Below are positions 23,401 to 36,950 of a stretch of 64,000 nt of DNA, piece after piece; the first letter of the stretch is position 1, and the number at the start of each line of letters is the position of its first letter. The stretch comes from Amphiduros pacificus (Eukaryota > Annelida > Polychaeta > Phyllodocida > Hesionidae). Below the pieces are notes generated by a model that made no database searches, was not told the DNA's origin, and was given only the letters and a program-made list of their open reading frames with translations. The position numbers and the translations under genes were made by a program. The stretch is from assembly GCA_949316495.1 (NCBI GenBank), contig OX439012.1, positions 33,103,927 through 33,167,926 on the forward strand, given 5' to 3'.

Positions 23401-24094
23401 GATGGACAGACTGACAGAAAAATTTCCCCCTGTTACTGCAGAAACTATGCTATGCATAGCTAAAAAGATAAATGATGCTGATAATATTTTAATATTTCAT
23501 TGGTGCATTCAATTATCACTTCCATCAAAAGTAAATATCTGGACACAATATTATCTTTGGAAAGTTAAAAAAAACAAAAAACTATCACATTCAAAAGAAA
23601 ATCCCTTTTCCTGTACTTTTTTTCTCTAAAATATGTAATCCTGTTAAATATTTATTTCTGGCAGATTTCCTCTCACCAGGGGGCACTCATTAGCAAAAAT
23701 ATTAATGATACATGTATCTGGAAGGGCATTTGCTTATTGGTAACACCCTCACAGGAAATCTAACAAGTGCTGATTTAAAAAAAAATCAAGCTCACGTAAG
23801 TTTGCAAAATCCCAAGGCAAAATCCAAGAAAATCTTCATACTCTATCATACAAGCAGAAAATACATGTCAACAACATTACTTGCCCAATGGGTAAGAGTA
23901 GGTAAACGTCCAGTACCAAGTGTGGCTAGAAATGTGTGCATGCATTTCAGAGTACTGATTATTGCATATATGGTATGTATGAATAATACATTTGCACCAA
24001 TTAACAATTCACTATTTACCCAGGCTTCCACTGTATCCAAGCTTCAGACAATACAATCCTATCTTTACTTCCCTCTTTGCACACTTACTTATGA
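23401..24094. other. Unique AT-rich sequence
   Basis: No gene seen. A CTCF-like motif sits at 23672-23688, reported in findings. Confidence 0.4.
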
Positions 24095-25890
24095 TATGAC
24101 TCAACTGGAGCTACCAACTGGAGCTACCAACTGGAGCTACCAACTGGAGCTACCAACTGGAGCTGATAACTGGAGCTACGAACTGGAGCTACCAACTGGA
24201 GCTACCAACTGGAGCTACCTACTGGAGCTACCAACTGGAGCTACCAACTGGAGCTACCTACTGGAGCTACCAACTGGAGCTACCAACTGGAGCTACCAAC
24301 TGGAGCTGATAACTGGAGCTGATAACTGGAGCTGATAACTGGAGCTACCGACTGGAGCTACCGACTGGAGCTACCAACTGGAGCTACCAACTGGAGCTAC
24401 CAACTGGAGCTACCAACTGGAGCTACCAACTGGAGCTGATAACTGGAGCTACCAACTGGAGCTACCAACTGGAGCTACCAACTGGAGCTACCAACTGGAG
24501 CTACCAACTGGAGCTACCAACTGGAGCTACCAACTGGAGCTACCAACTGGAGCTACCAACTGGAGCTACCAACTGGAGCTACCAACTGGAGCTACCAACT
24601 GGAGCTACCAACTGGAGCTACCTACTGGAGCTACCAACTGGAGCTACCAACTGGAGCTACCAACTGGAGCTGATAACTGGAGCTGATAACTGGAGCTGAT
24701 AACTGGAGCTACCGACTGGAGCTACCGACTGGAGCTACCAACTGGAGCTACCAACTGGAGCTACCAACTGGAGCTACCAACTGGAGCTGATAACTGGAGC
24801 TACCAACTGGAGCTACCAACTGGAGCTACCAACTGGAGCTACCAACTGGAGCTACCAACTGGAGCTACCAACTGGAGCTACCAACTGGAGCTACCAACTG
24901 GAGCTACCAACTGGAGCTACCAACTGGAACTACCAACTGGAGCTACCAACTGGAGCTACCTACTGGAGCTACCAACTGGAGCTACCAACTGGAGCTACCA
25001 ACTGGAGCTACCAACTGGAGCTACCTACTGGAGCTACCAACTGGAGCTACCAACTGGAGCTACCTACTGGAGCTACCAACTGGAGCTACCAACTGGAGCT
25101 ACCAACTGGAGCTACCAACTGGAGCTACCAACTGGAGCTGATAACTGGAGCTACCAACTGGAGCTACCTACTGGAGCTACCAACTGGAGCTACCAACTGG
25201 AGCTACTAACTGGAGCTACCAACTGGAGCTACCAACTGGAGCTGATAACTGGAGCTAATAGCTAAAGCTACAAACTGGAGCTACACACTATGACAAATAA
25301 CTGGTGTTAAAAGCTGCAGCTAACAACTGGGGATTTCGACTAGAACCAATAACTGGAGCTTCTAACTGGAACTTCTAACTGGAGCTACTAATTGGAGCTA
25401 ATAACTGGAGCCAACGATTGAAACTACCAACTGCAGCTACCAACTAGAACAAATAACTGGGTCTAAAAACTGTGGAAACCAACAACTGTGGAAACCAACA
25501 ACTGGGGAAACCAACAACTGGGGAAACCAACAACTGGGGAAACCAACAACTGGAGCTAACAACTTGAGCCAATGACTGGAGCTAACAACTAGAACCAAGA
25601 ATTGGAACTAATAATTGGGGCTACAAACTATGGCAAATAACTGGGGCTTAAAACTGCAGCTAACAACTGGAGCCACCAACTGGAGCCAACAACTGGAGCC
25701 AACAACTAGAGCAATCAACCTGAGTCAACAACTGGAGCCATCAACTGGAACCAACAACTGGAGCTACCAACTGGAGCAAAAAAGTGGGACTATCAACTGG
25801 AGCCAGCAACTGGAGCTACTGAATTAAACCAACAACTGGAGCAAACAACCAGAACCAACAACACAAACTGGAGCTAATAACTGGGGCTAC
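24095..25890. repeat. Minisatellite, 13-bp unit (AACTGGAGCTACC)
   Basis: Roughly 90 uniform copies from 24105 to 25240, then progressively diverged copies (AACAACTGGAGCC and relatives) to 25890. A block with CTACCTACTGG, three GATAACTGG units and two CCGACTGG units recurs 364 bp apart (24254 and 24618), i.e. 28 units duplicated as a block. Confidence 0.96.
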
Positions 25891-27007
25891 AAATGATGAT
25901 TTAGACACTAATATACAGTAACCGTGTCACAAAATAAGACAGCCAATTGTGAACACAAACTGCTGGCATATAACATTAAGGAAAGTTAAGGACATCCAGT
26001 GCCATCTGTATATCTTAATCTTTCATAAATGGGTCATTCTTAAAGATCCACGAGGCTAAGTATAAAACAAACTTTTTTTTTGCAAAATCACATCTATCAT
26101 ATATATAAATGGCTGGTAGGTGTCAGCACCTGTTCTCTGGTGATTATTGTGATAAGATACAGAGAATAGTGGACCAGGATCCTAGGCTTACATAACTCGT
26201 ACCTCAGATCCCTAATCCCTGTGTATATATCTGGCTTCTCTATTCTACACACACGAGTACCAGTCAAATTTCCCATCGCCAATGCTGTGATTTGCCGTCA
26301 CCATGAGATGTCCATAATTAGCACCAGAGAAGCACTGGTAACCATGGACACTAAACACACACAAAAATTAGACAAAAAAAACCCACAAAGATGTTACAGT
26401 AGATTGAATATATATCCATATGGCAGGAGGGTTGGCTGTGGCGTGGTGGTGTATACACAGAGAGCAGGCAGCGGTGGCGGTGATCGTGGTTATAACCTCA
26501 GCGGCAGCCTTCAAGGTGAGAGGAGGATGTTATGGCACGCGGCTGGCAGTGGGATGGCCGCACTACAATACCACGCTGACATCTGGCTATATCACCATAT
26601 ACATCAATACAATCTATTCTCCCATTGGCCGTCTTGTGACTCGTCAACATCTCCCCTACTCTTCCTCCTCACCCCCCCCCCTCCCCTTTATTCTCGGCAT
26701 ATCTTACATAATCACTTACCACTAAACTGACTGATCCTGGAAAGAAAGAAATCCTACGGAGAGGATGCCGGTATGTGTGCAATCTCCGTGGTTGGTGATT
26801 CTGGCCGGTCTACCTGTATGAGGAGGGGAGTAGCGTGCTGCCACTCGTGTCATTAATGTGTCAGTGCGTGGTGGTGCGCTGGTACGGTGGTGCTGCCTGT
26901 CCGTGCGACCTGCCATGTGGCGTTAGTGGCCGGAGTGGAGACACAACATGTACAGGATATACGCTGCAGTGGTGACCATCCAACACTTGTAGTGAGGACT
27001 CAACCTG
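25891..27007. other. Unique stretch with a GC-richer core
   Basis: 26400-26990 is GC-richer than its surroundings. On the plus strand a Met codon at 26420 opens a short hydrophobic frame (AAVAVIVVITSAAAFK) ending at an AAG|GTGAGA donor at 26515. A minus-strand TTTCCAG acceptor and GTAAGT donor flank only 17 nt near 26725. Neither is convincing alone. This could be a promoter or first-exon region, but no product is recognised. Confidence 0.3.
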
Positions 27008-27475
27008 ATAAACTATATACATCACACAAATAATGGGGCCTCTAAACCATGTACTATATACACCACACAAATAATGGAGCCTCTAAACCATGTACTATAT
27101 ACACCACACAAATAATGGGGCCTCTAAACCATGTATATATACATGATATACATCACACAAATAATGGAGCCTCTAAACCATGTATTCTATACATCATACA
27201 AATAATGGGGCCTCTAAATCATGTACTATATACACCACACAAATAATGGAGCCTCTAAACCATGTACTATATACACCACACAAATAATGGGGCCTCTAAA
27301 CCATGTACTATATACATCACACAAATAATGGGGCCTCTAAACCATGTACTATATACACTACACAAATAATGGGGCCTCTAAACCATGTATATTTACATGA
27401 TATACATCACACAAATAATGGAGCCTCTAAACCATGTACTATATACATCACACAAATAATGGGGCCTATTAATCA
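27008..27475. repeat. Minisatellite, ~41-bp unit (ATAATGGGGCCTCTAAACC)
   Basis: Eleven copies combining ACTATATACATCACACAA with AATAATGGGGCCTCTAAACC. Confidence 0.94.
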
Positions 27476-27925
27476 ATTGCCATGGACACTGGGTGGCCTC
27501 TATACCATATACCGTAGACACTGGGTGACCTCTAAAACATGTGCCATAGACACTGGGCAGCCTCTAAAACATGTGCCATAGACACTGGGTGGCCTATAAA
27601 CCATGTACCATAGACACTGGGTAGCCTCTAAAACATGTGCCATAGACACTGGGTGACCTCTATACCATGTACCATAGACACTGGGTGGCCTCTATACCAT
27701 GTACCGTAGACACTGGGTGACCTCTAAACCACTTACCATAGACACTGGGTGGCCTATAAACCATGTACCATAGACACTGGGTAGCCTCTAAAACATGTGC
27801 CATAGACACTGGGTGACCTCTATACCATGTACCATAGACATTGGGTGGCTTCTAAACCATGTACCATAGACACTGGGTGGCCTATAAACCATGTACCATA
27901 GACAAAGGGTGGAAGCTAAACCATG
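27476..27925. repeat. Minisatellite, ~33-bp unit (CATAGACACTGGGTGG)
   Basis: Thirteen or so copies of CATAGACACTGGGTGG followed by CCTCTAAACCATGTAC. It abuts the preceding array and shares its CCTCTAAACCATGTAC half, so one array was probably seeded from the other. Confidence 0.93.
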
Positions 27926-27929
27926 TACA

Positions 27930-28085
27930 CAAGTAGTGGAGTATGGACTTTGTGCGAGTAGTGGACTATGGGCTTGGCATCAGTAGTGGACTATGGGCTT
28001 GGCATCAGTAGTGGACTATGGACTTAGTGCCAGCAATGGACTATGGGCTTGGTACCGGTGGTAGACTATGGGCTTGGTGTCCATT
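27930..28085. repeat. Short minisatellite, ~25-bp unit (GTAGTGGACTATGG)
   Basis: Six diverged copies of GTAGTGGACTATGGGCTTGG. Sequence 28086-28235 beyond it is unremarkable. Confidence 0.85.
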
Positions 28086-28235
28086 AACTTTATGATGATC
28101 TGTAAAGATTCTTGACACCAGTTTGATCGACTATTCCATAGTCGTGTCCACGCCCTATGCACTATTTCTATCAAGTCTGTCTGCTTTACTACCAGACAAA
28201 GCCTTGATTAATTAGACATTATGCTGGCTCTAGCT

Positions 28236-28730
28236 GTGGCAGGTAGCAGGACTGGTGTAGTAGGACTTACGTAGCAGGACTCGCAAAGCAGGATTGGATA
28301 ACACGATTCGCATAGCAGGACTGATGTAGCAGGACTGGTGTAGCAGGACTCGCATAGCAGGACTCGCATAGCAGGACTTGCAAAGCAGGACTCGCATAGC
28401 AGGACTCGCATAGCAGGACTCGCAAAGCAGGACTCGCGTAGCAGGACTCGCATAGCAGGACTCACAAAGTAGGACTCGCATAGCAGGACTTGCAAAGCAG
28501 GACTCGCATAGAAGGACTCGCATAGCAGGACTGGTGTAGCAGGACTCGCATAGCAGAACTCGCAAAGCAGGATTGGATAACTGGTGTAGCAGGACTCGCA
28601 AAGCAGGACTGGTGTAGCAGGACTCGCATAGCAGGACTCGCAAAGCAGGATTGCATAACTGGTGTAGCAGGACTCGCAAAGCAGGACTCGCATAGCAGGA
28701 CTCGCATAGCAGGACTCACATAGCAGCACA
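28236..28730. repeat. Minisatellite, 14-bp unit (AGCAGGACTCGCAT)
   Basis: About 34 copies with ACTGGTGT and ACTCGCAA variants. Three minus-strand frames stay open for 90-200 codons because three units make 42 nt; these are artefacts. Confidence 0.95.
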
Positions 28731-29338
28731 CCCACCCGCCCTAGTACTGCTGATACAATCCCCACATCATGCTGCCAGCAGTACCATACTGCTAGTAGTA
28801 CCATACTGCCAGCAATATTAACAAAATGTACAGATCATACATATGGCAGTATCTTACTGCTAGAAGTATTACCATAATCACCACAAATACTGTTTACCAC
28901 AAATACTGTTTTTTTATTTTCTTTACGATCTCAGCAGGCCTTGACAACATTCACATTTGCCCATTGGCCCTGGGCAAACAGATGCTATGTTTGGGCCAGT
29001 GAATGCTATGCTTTGGATTCCAAACTAACTTGGGGTTGAGATGCAGGACCCTTTTAAGCAGCCCTGATGCCGGCAGTCTTGAGTTAGCCCGCCGTCATCA
29101 GGATTCCCAGTATTTGGTGACTAGGATTCCAGGTTGCCTGCATCTTAACAAATGACTTTGTACTACTGATTGCTTTGTAACCAATGTCATGCTTGCTGTG
29201 AGAGATATTTTACCACAGGATTTCTCTATATCTAATACAAAGTTATGAAGACTTATTTTCTTACATTTAACACTGTGACAATAACCTACCTTCCACCAGC
29301 ATTGGCATCATATTTTGTATTTTATTAGACCAAAAGCC
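28731..29338. other. Spacer with R2 fragment
   Basis: 28740-28860 has loose repeats of CAGCAGTACCATACTGC. 28955-29030 carries R2 words (TTGGGCCAGTGAATGCTATG). No exon recognised. Confidence 0.45.
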
Positions 29339-29655
29339 TTGTTTGTTTGTTTGGGGTTTTACATCATTTTCAACATTATTTCAGTCATTTCGTGATGAGA
29401 CCTATTGGTAACAGATATAGTGCTGCCTCACTGAATTGTCATGTCGCAGGTCTTTGACATGACAACCCACCCGGTCACAGATTTACAAGCTTAGGACAAC
29501 AGGTTAACCCTTTAGGCACGGACCTCAGCTCATGTGTGAAATTGTATCACGATTTCAATCTCGGCACGGCCGGGGATCGAACCCACGACCTTTGGATCAC
29601 CACAGAGGAACTGTTGCTAATAAGTTCTAACCAACTGCGCCACGGCCCGTGGCCC
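29339..29655 (-). mobile_element. tRNA-derived SINE, copy 2
   Basis: Full-length minus-strand relative of 19888-20201. The tail (TTTGTTTGTTTGG in plus sense) is at the left, the body words TGTCATGTCGCAGGTC are in the middle, and the inverse B box (GGGGATCGAACCC) and A box are at the right. It is diverged from copy 1 and has no clear target duplication, so it looks older. Confidence 0.9.
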
Positions 29656-30059
29656 TTCACACTTTGTATCATGGAAACTTTATGTATTTGGAATCACATA
29701 AGAAAATACAACTCTAAACTCTGCAACCAGCGTTGTTCTTCATTAACCCTTATTGCCATGGCTAGCTCCCCAGGCCACCGTGATATTATTCCATGTCCTC
29801 TAGATTTGCTCCATTCTGACACATGCTTAGAATCTGTTCATCATCTCTAATTTCAAGCAACCATTCCTCATATATAGTGGCCCAACTCGGCAACCAACCT
29901 TTCTTTTTTGTTAATGTCAAGGCCTGAATATCTTACATTAAAAGGTATTTTGCACCTTGCACTAAGACAGCTTGAAGATGAAAATGAACAGAGGTTTGAC
30001 ATTATTCTGGTGAACAGTCTTGCCAGAGTGGAAATGTAAGTGTTGGTCAACAGCTGGAA
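29656..30059. other. Spacer with R2 fragment
   Basis: 29875-29940 carries TGGCCCAACTCGGCAACC and GTCAAGGCCTGA, matching 13720-13770. The remainder shows nothing recognisable. Confidence 0.5.
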
Positions 30060-30200
30060 TGGTCACACATACCCTATAGATACAATAAGGTCATACATAC
30101 CCCATACATGATACAATAGGGTCAGGCATACCCCATACATGATACAATAGGGTTGAGCATACCCCATACATGATACAATAGGGTCACACATACCCCATAC
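30060..30200. repeat. Short minisatellite, ~33-bp unit (CCCATACATGATACAATA)
   Basis: Four to five copies of GGGTCA..CATACCCCATACATGATACAATA, diverged at both edges. Confidence 0.85.
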
Positions 30201-31055
30201 TTGGGTCTCACACCGGTTCACGATATTATTGAGATATCGGTATACAGACATCGATACGATAACCGGTATTGTCATAATGGTGCTTCGATATATTAGTTAT
30301 ATCAAATTGGGCCCTTATATCATCATGATAACACAGATTTTTGCCTCGATATTTTACGCATTGATTCGTTTTTGAATCTTTAAAATGTAAATATGAAGAA
30401 TGAGGGATCCATCATTGCACAATATATTAAAATTTCAATGGCAATGAACCCAAGATCAAGCCAATTGCAGCGGATGCCGTGAATTACTTAATTAATGAAT
30501 TTATCTTTCGTATTCATATTATTGATAATTATTATATTATTATTTTTTACAGTCATGCTCAGTTGGTAGAGTATTGCTCAGTTGGTATTGCTCCATTGGT
30601 AAGGTGTTGGCCTTCAGACCCACAAATTCCTGGTACAAATCCTGACCAGTCACTACCAAGTGCTGCTACATTGTGTAGAATCTGTACTTTATAAAAACCT
30701 ATTAGTACACATGTAGATAGTATCTTCAGATTAAGAGTGTTCTCTGTGTGGCTATCTGATGGGGTCATCCAAACAACCGTAATGCTGTCCCTATTTTACC
30801 TTGTTTTACCAAGTCTGACATAAACAGCTGAATAGCTGCTATTTAACCATCATTATTGTCTCTGTACAGGAGACTTCATACCACAAAGAACCAAACATCT
30901 ATTTGGCCGTGCCTAAATATGACTAAATAAGGTCACGCATGGTCACTACATGGCCTCATATGGGCACACACTGTTGTTTGGTCAGACATGCCTCATCCTT
31001 GCACAATATGGTCATGCAATTGCCCTGCATGAACACATTTGATCATGTCGTATGT
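30201..31055. other. Spacer with a tRNA-like SINE fragment
   Basis: 30205-30300 is rich in ATCGGT/ACCGGT words with local palindromes. 30550-30680 on the plus strand has GCTCAGTTGGTAGAGTATTG and, after an internal duplication, GGTACAAATCCTG, a decayed tRNA-derived head. No gene seen. Confidence 0.4.
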
Positions 31056-31059
31056 TGGG

Positions 31060-31555
31060 TATATGTTGGGGTGTATGTTAGGCTGTACACTAGGTTGTAT
31101 GTTAGGCTGTATGTTAGGCTGTATGCGAGTTGTATATTAGTTTGCATGTTAGGCTTTATATTAGGCTGTATGTTAGGTTATATTAGGCTGTATGTTAGGC
31201 TGTACGCTAGGTTGTATGTTAGGCTGTATGCTAGGTTATATTAGGCTGTATGTTAGGCTGTATGTGAGTTGTATATTAGGTTGCATTTTAGGCTTTACAT
31301 GAGGCTGTATGTTAGGTTATATTAGGCTGTATGTTAGGTTGTATGTTGGGCTGTATGTTAGGCTGCATGTTAGGCTTTATATTAGGTTGCATGTTAGGCT
31401 TTATATTAGGCTGTATGTTAGGTTATATTAGGCTGTATGTTAGGCTGTATGTTGGGCTGTATGTTAGGCTGTATATTAGGCTGTATGTTAGGTTGCATGT
31501 TAGGCTGAATGTTAGGCTGTATGTTAGGTTATATTAGGCTGTATGTTAGGTTGAG
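31060..31555. repeat. Minisatellite, 12-bp unit (AGGCTGTATGTT)
   Basis: About forty copies mixing AGGCTGTATGTT, AGGTTGTATGTT, AGGCTTTATATT and a shorter AGGTTATATT class. Confidence 0.94.
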
Positions 31556-31775
31556 TATACCAAGAGAACAGGGAAGTTACTTGTTATGTTCACTTGCATG
31601 TCAGGTGAAGTTTCTTTTGTGTGTTGTAACATTGTGACTAAATACTGTGACATCATGTTCTTGTTCTGTGACAGTGTCTGTAACAGTGACATCATATCTG
31701 TGTGAAATTCCCATTTAAAGGAACATCATGAAAATGTCTTTACAGTATGCAGCACTCAGATGGGACTCTGATGTC

Positions 31776-33640
31776 ACACTACTCTGATGTCACATTACTT
31801 TGATATCACAATATTCTGATGTCAAACTACTTTGATGTCACACTATCATACACCGCAGGCCTATCTCCTGGCAGGCTCTTTGATGTCACACTACTGTACA
31901 TAGCTGCCCTATCTCCTGGCAGACTCTCTGATGTCACACTACTGTACATAGCAGCCCTATCTCCTGGCAGACTCTCTGATGTCACACTACTGTACATCAC
32001 AGCCCTATCTCCTGGCAGGCTCTCTGATGTCACACTACTGTACATAGCAGCCCTATCTCCTGGCAGGCTCTCTGATGTCACACTACTGTACACCATAGCC
32101 CTATGTCCTGGCAGACTCTCTGATGTCAAACTACTGTACATAGTAGCCCTATCTCTTGGCAGACTCTCTGATGTCACACTACTGTACATAGCAGCCCTAT
32201 CTCCTGGCAGACTCTCTGATGTCACACTACTGTACATAGTAGCCCTATCTCCTGGCAGACTCTCTGATGTCAAACTACTGTACATAGCAGCCCTATGTCC
32301 TGGCAGACTCTCTGATGTCACACTACTGTACATAGCAGCCCTATCTCCTGGCAGACTCTCTGATGTCACACTACTGTACATAGCAGCCCTATCTCCTGGC
32401 AGGCTCTCTGATGTCAAACTACTGTACATAGTAGCCCTATCTCCTGGCAGACTCTCTGATGTCACACTACTGTACATAGCAGCCCTATCTCCTGGCAGGC
32501 TCTCTGATGTCAAACTACTGTACATAGCAGCCCTATCTCCTGGCAGACTCTCTGATGTCACACTACTGTACATAGCAGCCCTATCTCCTGGCAGACTCTC
32601 TGATGTCACACTACCGTACATAGTAGCCCTATCTCCTGGCAGACTCTCTGATGTCAAACTACTGTACATAGCAGCCCTATCTCCTGGCAGACTCTCTGAT
32701 GTCACACTACTGTACATAGCAGCCCTATCTCTTGGCAGGCTCTCTGATGTCAAACTACTGTACATAGCAGCCCTATCTCCTGGCAGACTCTCTGATGTCA
32801 CACTACTGTACATAGCAGCCCTATCTCCTGGCAGGCTCTCTGATGTCAAACTACTGTACATAGTAGCCCTATCTCCTGGCAGACTCTCTGATGTCACACT
32901 ACTGTACATAGCAGCCCTATCTCCTGGCAGGCTCTCTGATGTCAAACTACTGTACATAGCAGCCCTATCTTCTGTCAGACTCTCTGATGTCACACTACTG
33001 TACATAGCAGCCCTATCTCCTGGCAGACTCTCTGATGTCACACTACTGTACATAGCAGCCCTATCTCTTGGCAGGCTCTCTGATGTCAAACTACTGTACA
33101 TAGCAGCCCTATCTCCTGGCAGACTCTCTGATGTCACACTACTGTACATCACAGCCCTATCTCCTGGCAGGCTCTCTGATGTCACACTACTGTACATAGC
33201 AGCCCTATCTCCTGGCAGGCTCTCTGATGTCAAACTACTGTACATAGCAGCCCTATCTCTTGGCAGGCTCTCTGATGTCACACTACTGTACATCACAGCC
33301 CTATCTCCTGGCAGGCTCTCTGATGTCAAACTACTGTACATAGCAGCCCTATCTCCTGGCAGACTCTCTGATGTCAAACTACTGTACATAGCAGCCCTAT
33401 CTCCTGGCAGACTCTCTGATGTCACACTATCATACATCACAGCCCTATCTCCTGGCAGGCTCTCTGATGTCAAACTACTGTACATCACAGCCCTATCTCC
33501 TGGCAGGCTCTCTGATGTCACACTACTGTACATCACAGCCCTATCTCCTGGCAGGCTCTCTGATGTCACACTATCATACATCACAGGCCTATCTCCTGGC
33601 AGACTCTCTGATGTCACACTACTGTATATCACAGCCCTAT
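31776..33640. repeat. Minisatellite, 48-bp unit (~38 copies), open on both strands
   Basis: Uniform 48-bp units: CTCTGATGTCACACTACTG, then TACATAGCAGCCCTATCTCC and TGGCAGA. Main variants are ACACTAC/AAACTAC, TAGCAG/ATCACAG/TAGTAG and CAGACT/CAGGCT. As 48 is divisible by three, a 16-residue period is open for over 600 codons on each strand. No splice sites, start context or conserved domain support translation. The left edge (31776-31860) holds irregular TCTGATGTCACA copies, which looks like the seed region. Confidence 0.96.
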
Positions 33641-33904
33641 GCTATCTCCTGGCAAGCACAAACAACTACATTCACCCACGGCAGCTCGCACTCTGTGAAA
33701 CTGCCACGAGACACCAACATTTGCGTCTTAACACAGCCACACCGAGCACAGATGAATAGTGAATATTTCATGAGAACTGGAACAAGTGTTGGCAATGTCG
33801 ACATATATGATAAATACCCACAGATCTTGTCACAATAGATGAAGTGTTAACAACTCAGTATGCTCAGACCATGACACAAACAAACTCTACAGTACACCAG
33901 TGAG

Positions 33905-34075
33905 AGACCAGCCCCTGACAAACCCTCCCAGCCCCTGACAAACCCTCCCAGCCCCTGATGAAATCTAACAGTCCCTGATAAACCCTACCAGTCCATGATG
34001 AACCCTACCAGCCCCAGATGAACCCTTCCAGCCCCTGATGGACCCTACCAGTCCCTGATGAACCTACCAGCTTAC
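33905..34075. repeat. Short minisatellite, ~20-bp unit (AGCCCCTGACAAACCC)
   Basis: Eight or nine diverged copies of CAGCCCCTGATGAACCCTAC. Sequence 33641-33904 on its left is unremarkable. Confidence 0.88.
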
Positions 34076-36950
34076 AATGTTTATATGAACAATATCTAAT
34101 TACACTTTATATCAGCTGGGAGTGGGAGCGGGAGGGGATTATAACGCGTCAATGTGCCTCATCTCACCTTGGTTCTGGTGGCGCCCCGGTCGGCTACGGA
34201 CAAGGAGGGCGGTGACTGTGACAGATATACAGGTGGGGCTGGCAGCTGTACGATGCCACCAGCTTACTCTCTGTACATGCTGTGTAGTCCACAGTGTAAT
34301 TATTGTCTCTGCGCTTTCACTTCCTCTTCAGCACCAGCCTGTACTCCAGTAACGCTTCACACAGTAGCAGTAGAAGCCAGTCTATCCCCGATAAGTTGCC
34401 TCTCTAGGCTGTACACACATATACCATGTATACAGAGCAGGACTCTGTGATAATAGGGAAGTGTATATGTAAGCTGTTTATGATGCTGTGGTGGTGTGTG
34501 TCGGTGGACGGTCAAGCTCGGCTACCCAGCCAGCCAGGCAAGCAAGCAAGCGATGCTATGACTGTATGCGTCCTTTTAGATCCGATATATCTCTATATAT
34601 AAACCCACCCACCTCTCCACCTCTCTCCTCTCCTACAGATTCTGCCCGTTCTGTTGTTTTCTCTCAAATACGACTCCTAGATGGACACGTGCACGTACAC
34701 ACACCCACCAAAAAAAGATTTTCACCGTACTCCGGTATAGTGGATCATCCAGGTGGATTAGGGTCGTAGTGGATTAAGATCCTGGGTGCAGTAAGAGACA
34801 GATTATTTCAGTGCTTGATTAAATATCCAGAACAATGGGAGTGGATGGTCCTGCTGGTGGGTATGTGTGTCGGACTAGGATGCTGGTTTGAAGCTACTCT
34901 GGACTTTACTCCTGATAAGCCGAGCCTGGTCTAGCCCAGAGCCTGGTCTAGCCCAGCCTTACATCAATATTATCATCATCACACAGTCAAACTGGCGGGT
35001 CAAGGGGCTGGCTATAGAGCGAGCACTATGCGGCACGTTCAGGAGGTTTTCTGTGGCCTTTTAATATCCTGGAAGTACTAATTTCTCCAGGCAAATATGC
35101 AATCACTCATCTCAGCCTTCATTTACTATATGTGCGATAAAATATTTGGGGTCACATTCTAATCTCATATCATCTCATTATCAATGAAATAAAATCATAT
35201 TATTTAGAGATTCATGATTCAGGACTGGCTTATTTGTGTTCTCATATGATAAGCATTTGGGGTCAATCATCAATGTGATCAGACAGAGAGGTGACCAATC
35301 TAGGTCACGTATTGAGCCTCGTGTGACTCAGGTGTGTCACGCATCATGCCTCAGTGACCACATGCAGGTCACATGACAGATATACATGACTGCATTTTGT
35401 CACATTCATGCATGACTTAGGTTTGGCCTTAACTGATCTCATAATTTAGGGATTATCTATTTTAGTTCCTTAATATAACATTGAGATTGGTTTTTATTCA
35501 TTTGACCTTCAAAAGTAGATCACAAAATTTATATAAAATGTGAACCTGCTCAATATAGTCTGTTTTACACAAATGTTATCAAAGTTATTCCTAAAATTAA
35601 TTATTAAGTTATAAATATGAAAATGGATTATACATATATTATACATTCACACATCATGTAGAAAATAGATCTGTCATGCAGAAAATAGAAATGTTTAGAT
35701 ATTGGAAAAGATTAATTAAAATAAATTCTCTGAGGGTGACCAAAAAGTTTTATATGGGAAAAGATGACCTGTTGGAAGCTGATATGGACATGACATATTT
35801 AGATTACTTGTGCAATGAACATTACTGATAAGTATCAGAAATTAGTTCAAGTTTATAAGAATAACGTTCAAAACTAAATCTTGCAAGCTGAAAAACATCA
35901 GTGGTGATCTGATATTATAGACATACTGAAACCGCGAGCATTTTGTAAATATCTGAATAAAATATAACTACACAGAAGCACATGTTCTGTATTACATCAG
36001 AAGTTCTTCATGTTCTTACTACCTCTGCCGTCATTGCCCTATTTTGACATTGTTCGAAATCTGGACCACCTTGTCCAATCATTCATGTGAGTTTCACCCA
36101 CTCAAATATCATACAATCAGAATTGAAAAATCTCAGGTCACGACCTGTAATCATTTAAATGACCGAGACACTAACCAATAAGAATCTGTATGAATAGTCA
36201 TTTATTCTGTCAACAATCACTTCTCAACCAGATTTTGATGAATAGTCATGACTTGCAGTCGATTCTGTGAGCACCTTTTTATCTTGGATGGCAGGGACTG
36301 ATATGATAGAGAAGTCCTGTTTTGGAGGGTAATAACTATACTTATAGGTCTATTCTAGAACAATTGAGAACTGGGATATTGCCAGTACAATTTGGAATCA
36401 GTGAATTTACTCTAAATTTACTTCATAATTTAGACAATATATTTAATGTTTAGATAATGCTGTTGAAAATGGAAAGCATTATGCATCTGACTGCACATAT
36501 TCTATAACTTATTATTGACACTGCAATACTGTATTTTCCTAACTTGAAATTATTCATTATCAAGATATTGATAACATGGATAATATCCAAAATTAGAAAT
36601 ATTGAGTGCTGATATTAGAAATGTTGATTGCTGATATAGTTATTATTAATCAATAAATTAATTTCTCCTTTTCTATATTAAAGTATATTCAAACTTTTTT
36701 AAAGGCCTTTGCCAGAGATCTGACATATATGTGATTGACAGTGACTCAATCATGAAAGCAAAATGTTTTGTTCTAAAAACTGGCAGACAGTTTGGTTCAG
36801 TTGCCTTCTAGGTCTTCTAACATTTTTGTGTCATTATTTTCCAACGGGGCAGTTATTTCTATGACAAAACATTCGTCTGTTTTTGGAGCATCTGGTGCTT
36901 TCAAACATCGGCCAATGACCTTGCCTTTTTGTGAACATTTTGTGATCATT
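34076..36950. other. Unique sequence, GC-richer at 34110-34760
   Basis: 34110-34450 is GC-richer. On the minus strand a TATCTGTCACAG acceptor and AAG|GTGAGA donor bracket 48 nt (about 34180-34227), but no product is recognised. A TATATATAAACC run lies near 34595. 35000-36950 is plain AT-rich sequence with no supported feature. Confidence 0.3.

Noticed and set aside
26420-26514. Signal-peptide-like first exon on the plus strand
   Set aside because: A single hydrophobic frame with a donor; no downstream exon found and the start context is weak. Mentioned in the region entry only.
31819-33759. 646-codon open frame on the plus strand and a 601-codon frame on the minus strand
   Set aside because: Both come from a 48-bp tandem unit divisible by three; no splice sites, start context or domain.
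34180-34227. 48-nt minus-strand exon between TATCTGTCACAG and AAG|GTGAGA
   Set aside because: Splice sites are fair but the product is unrecognised, several frames are open and phase with neighbours cannot be tested.
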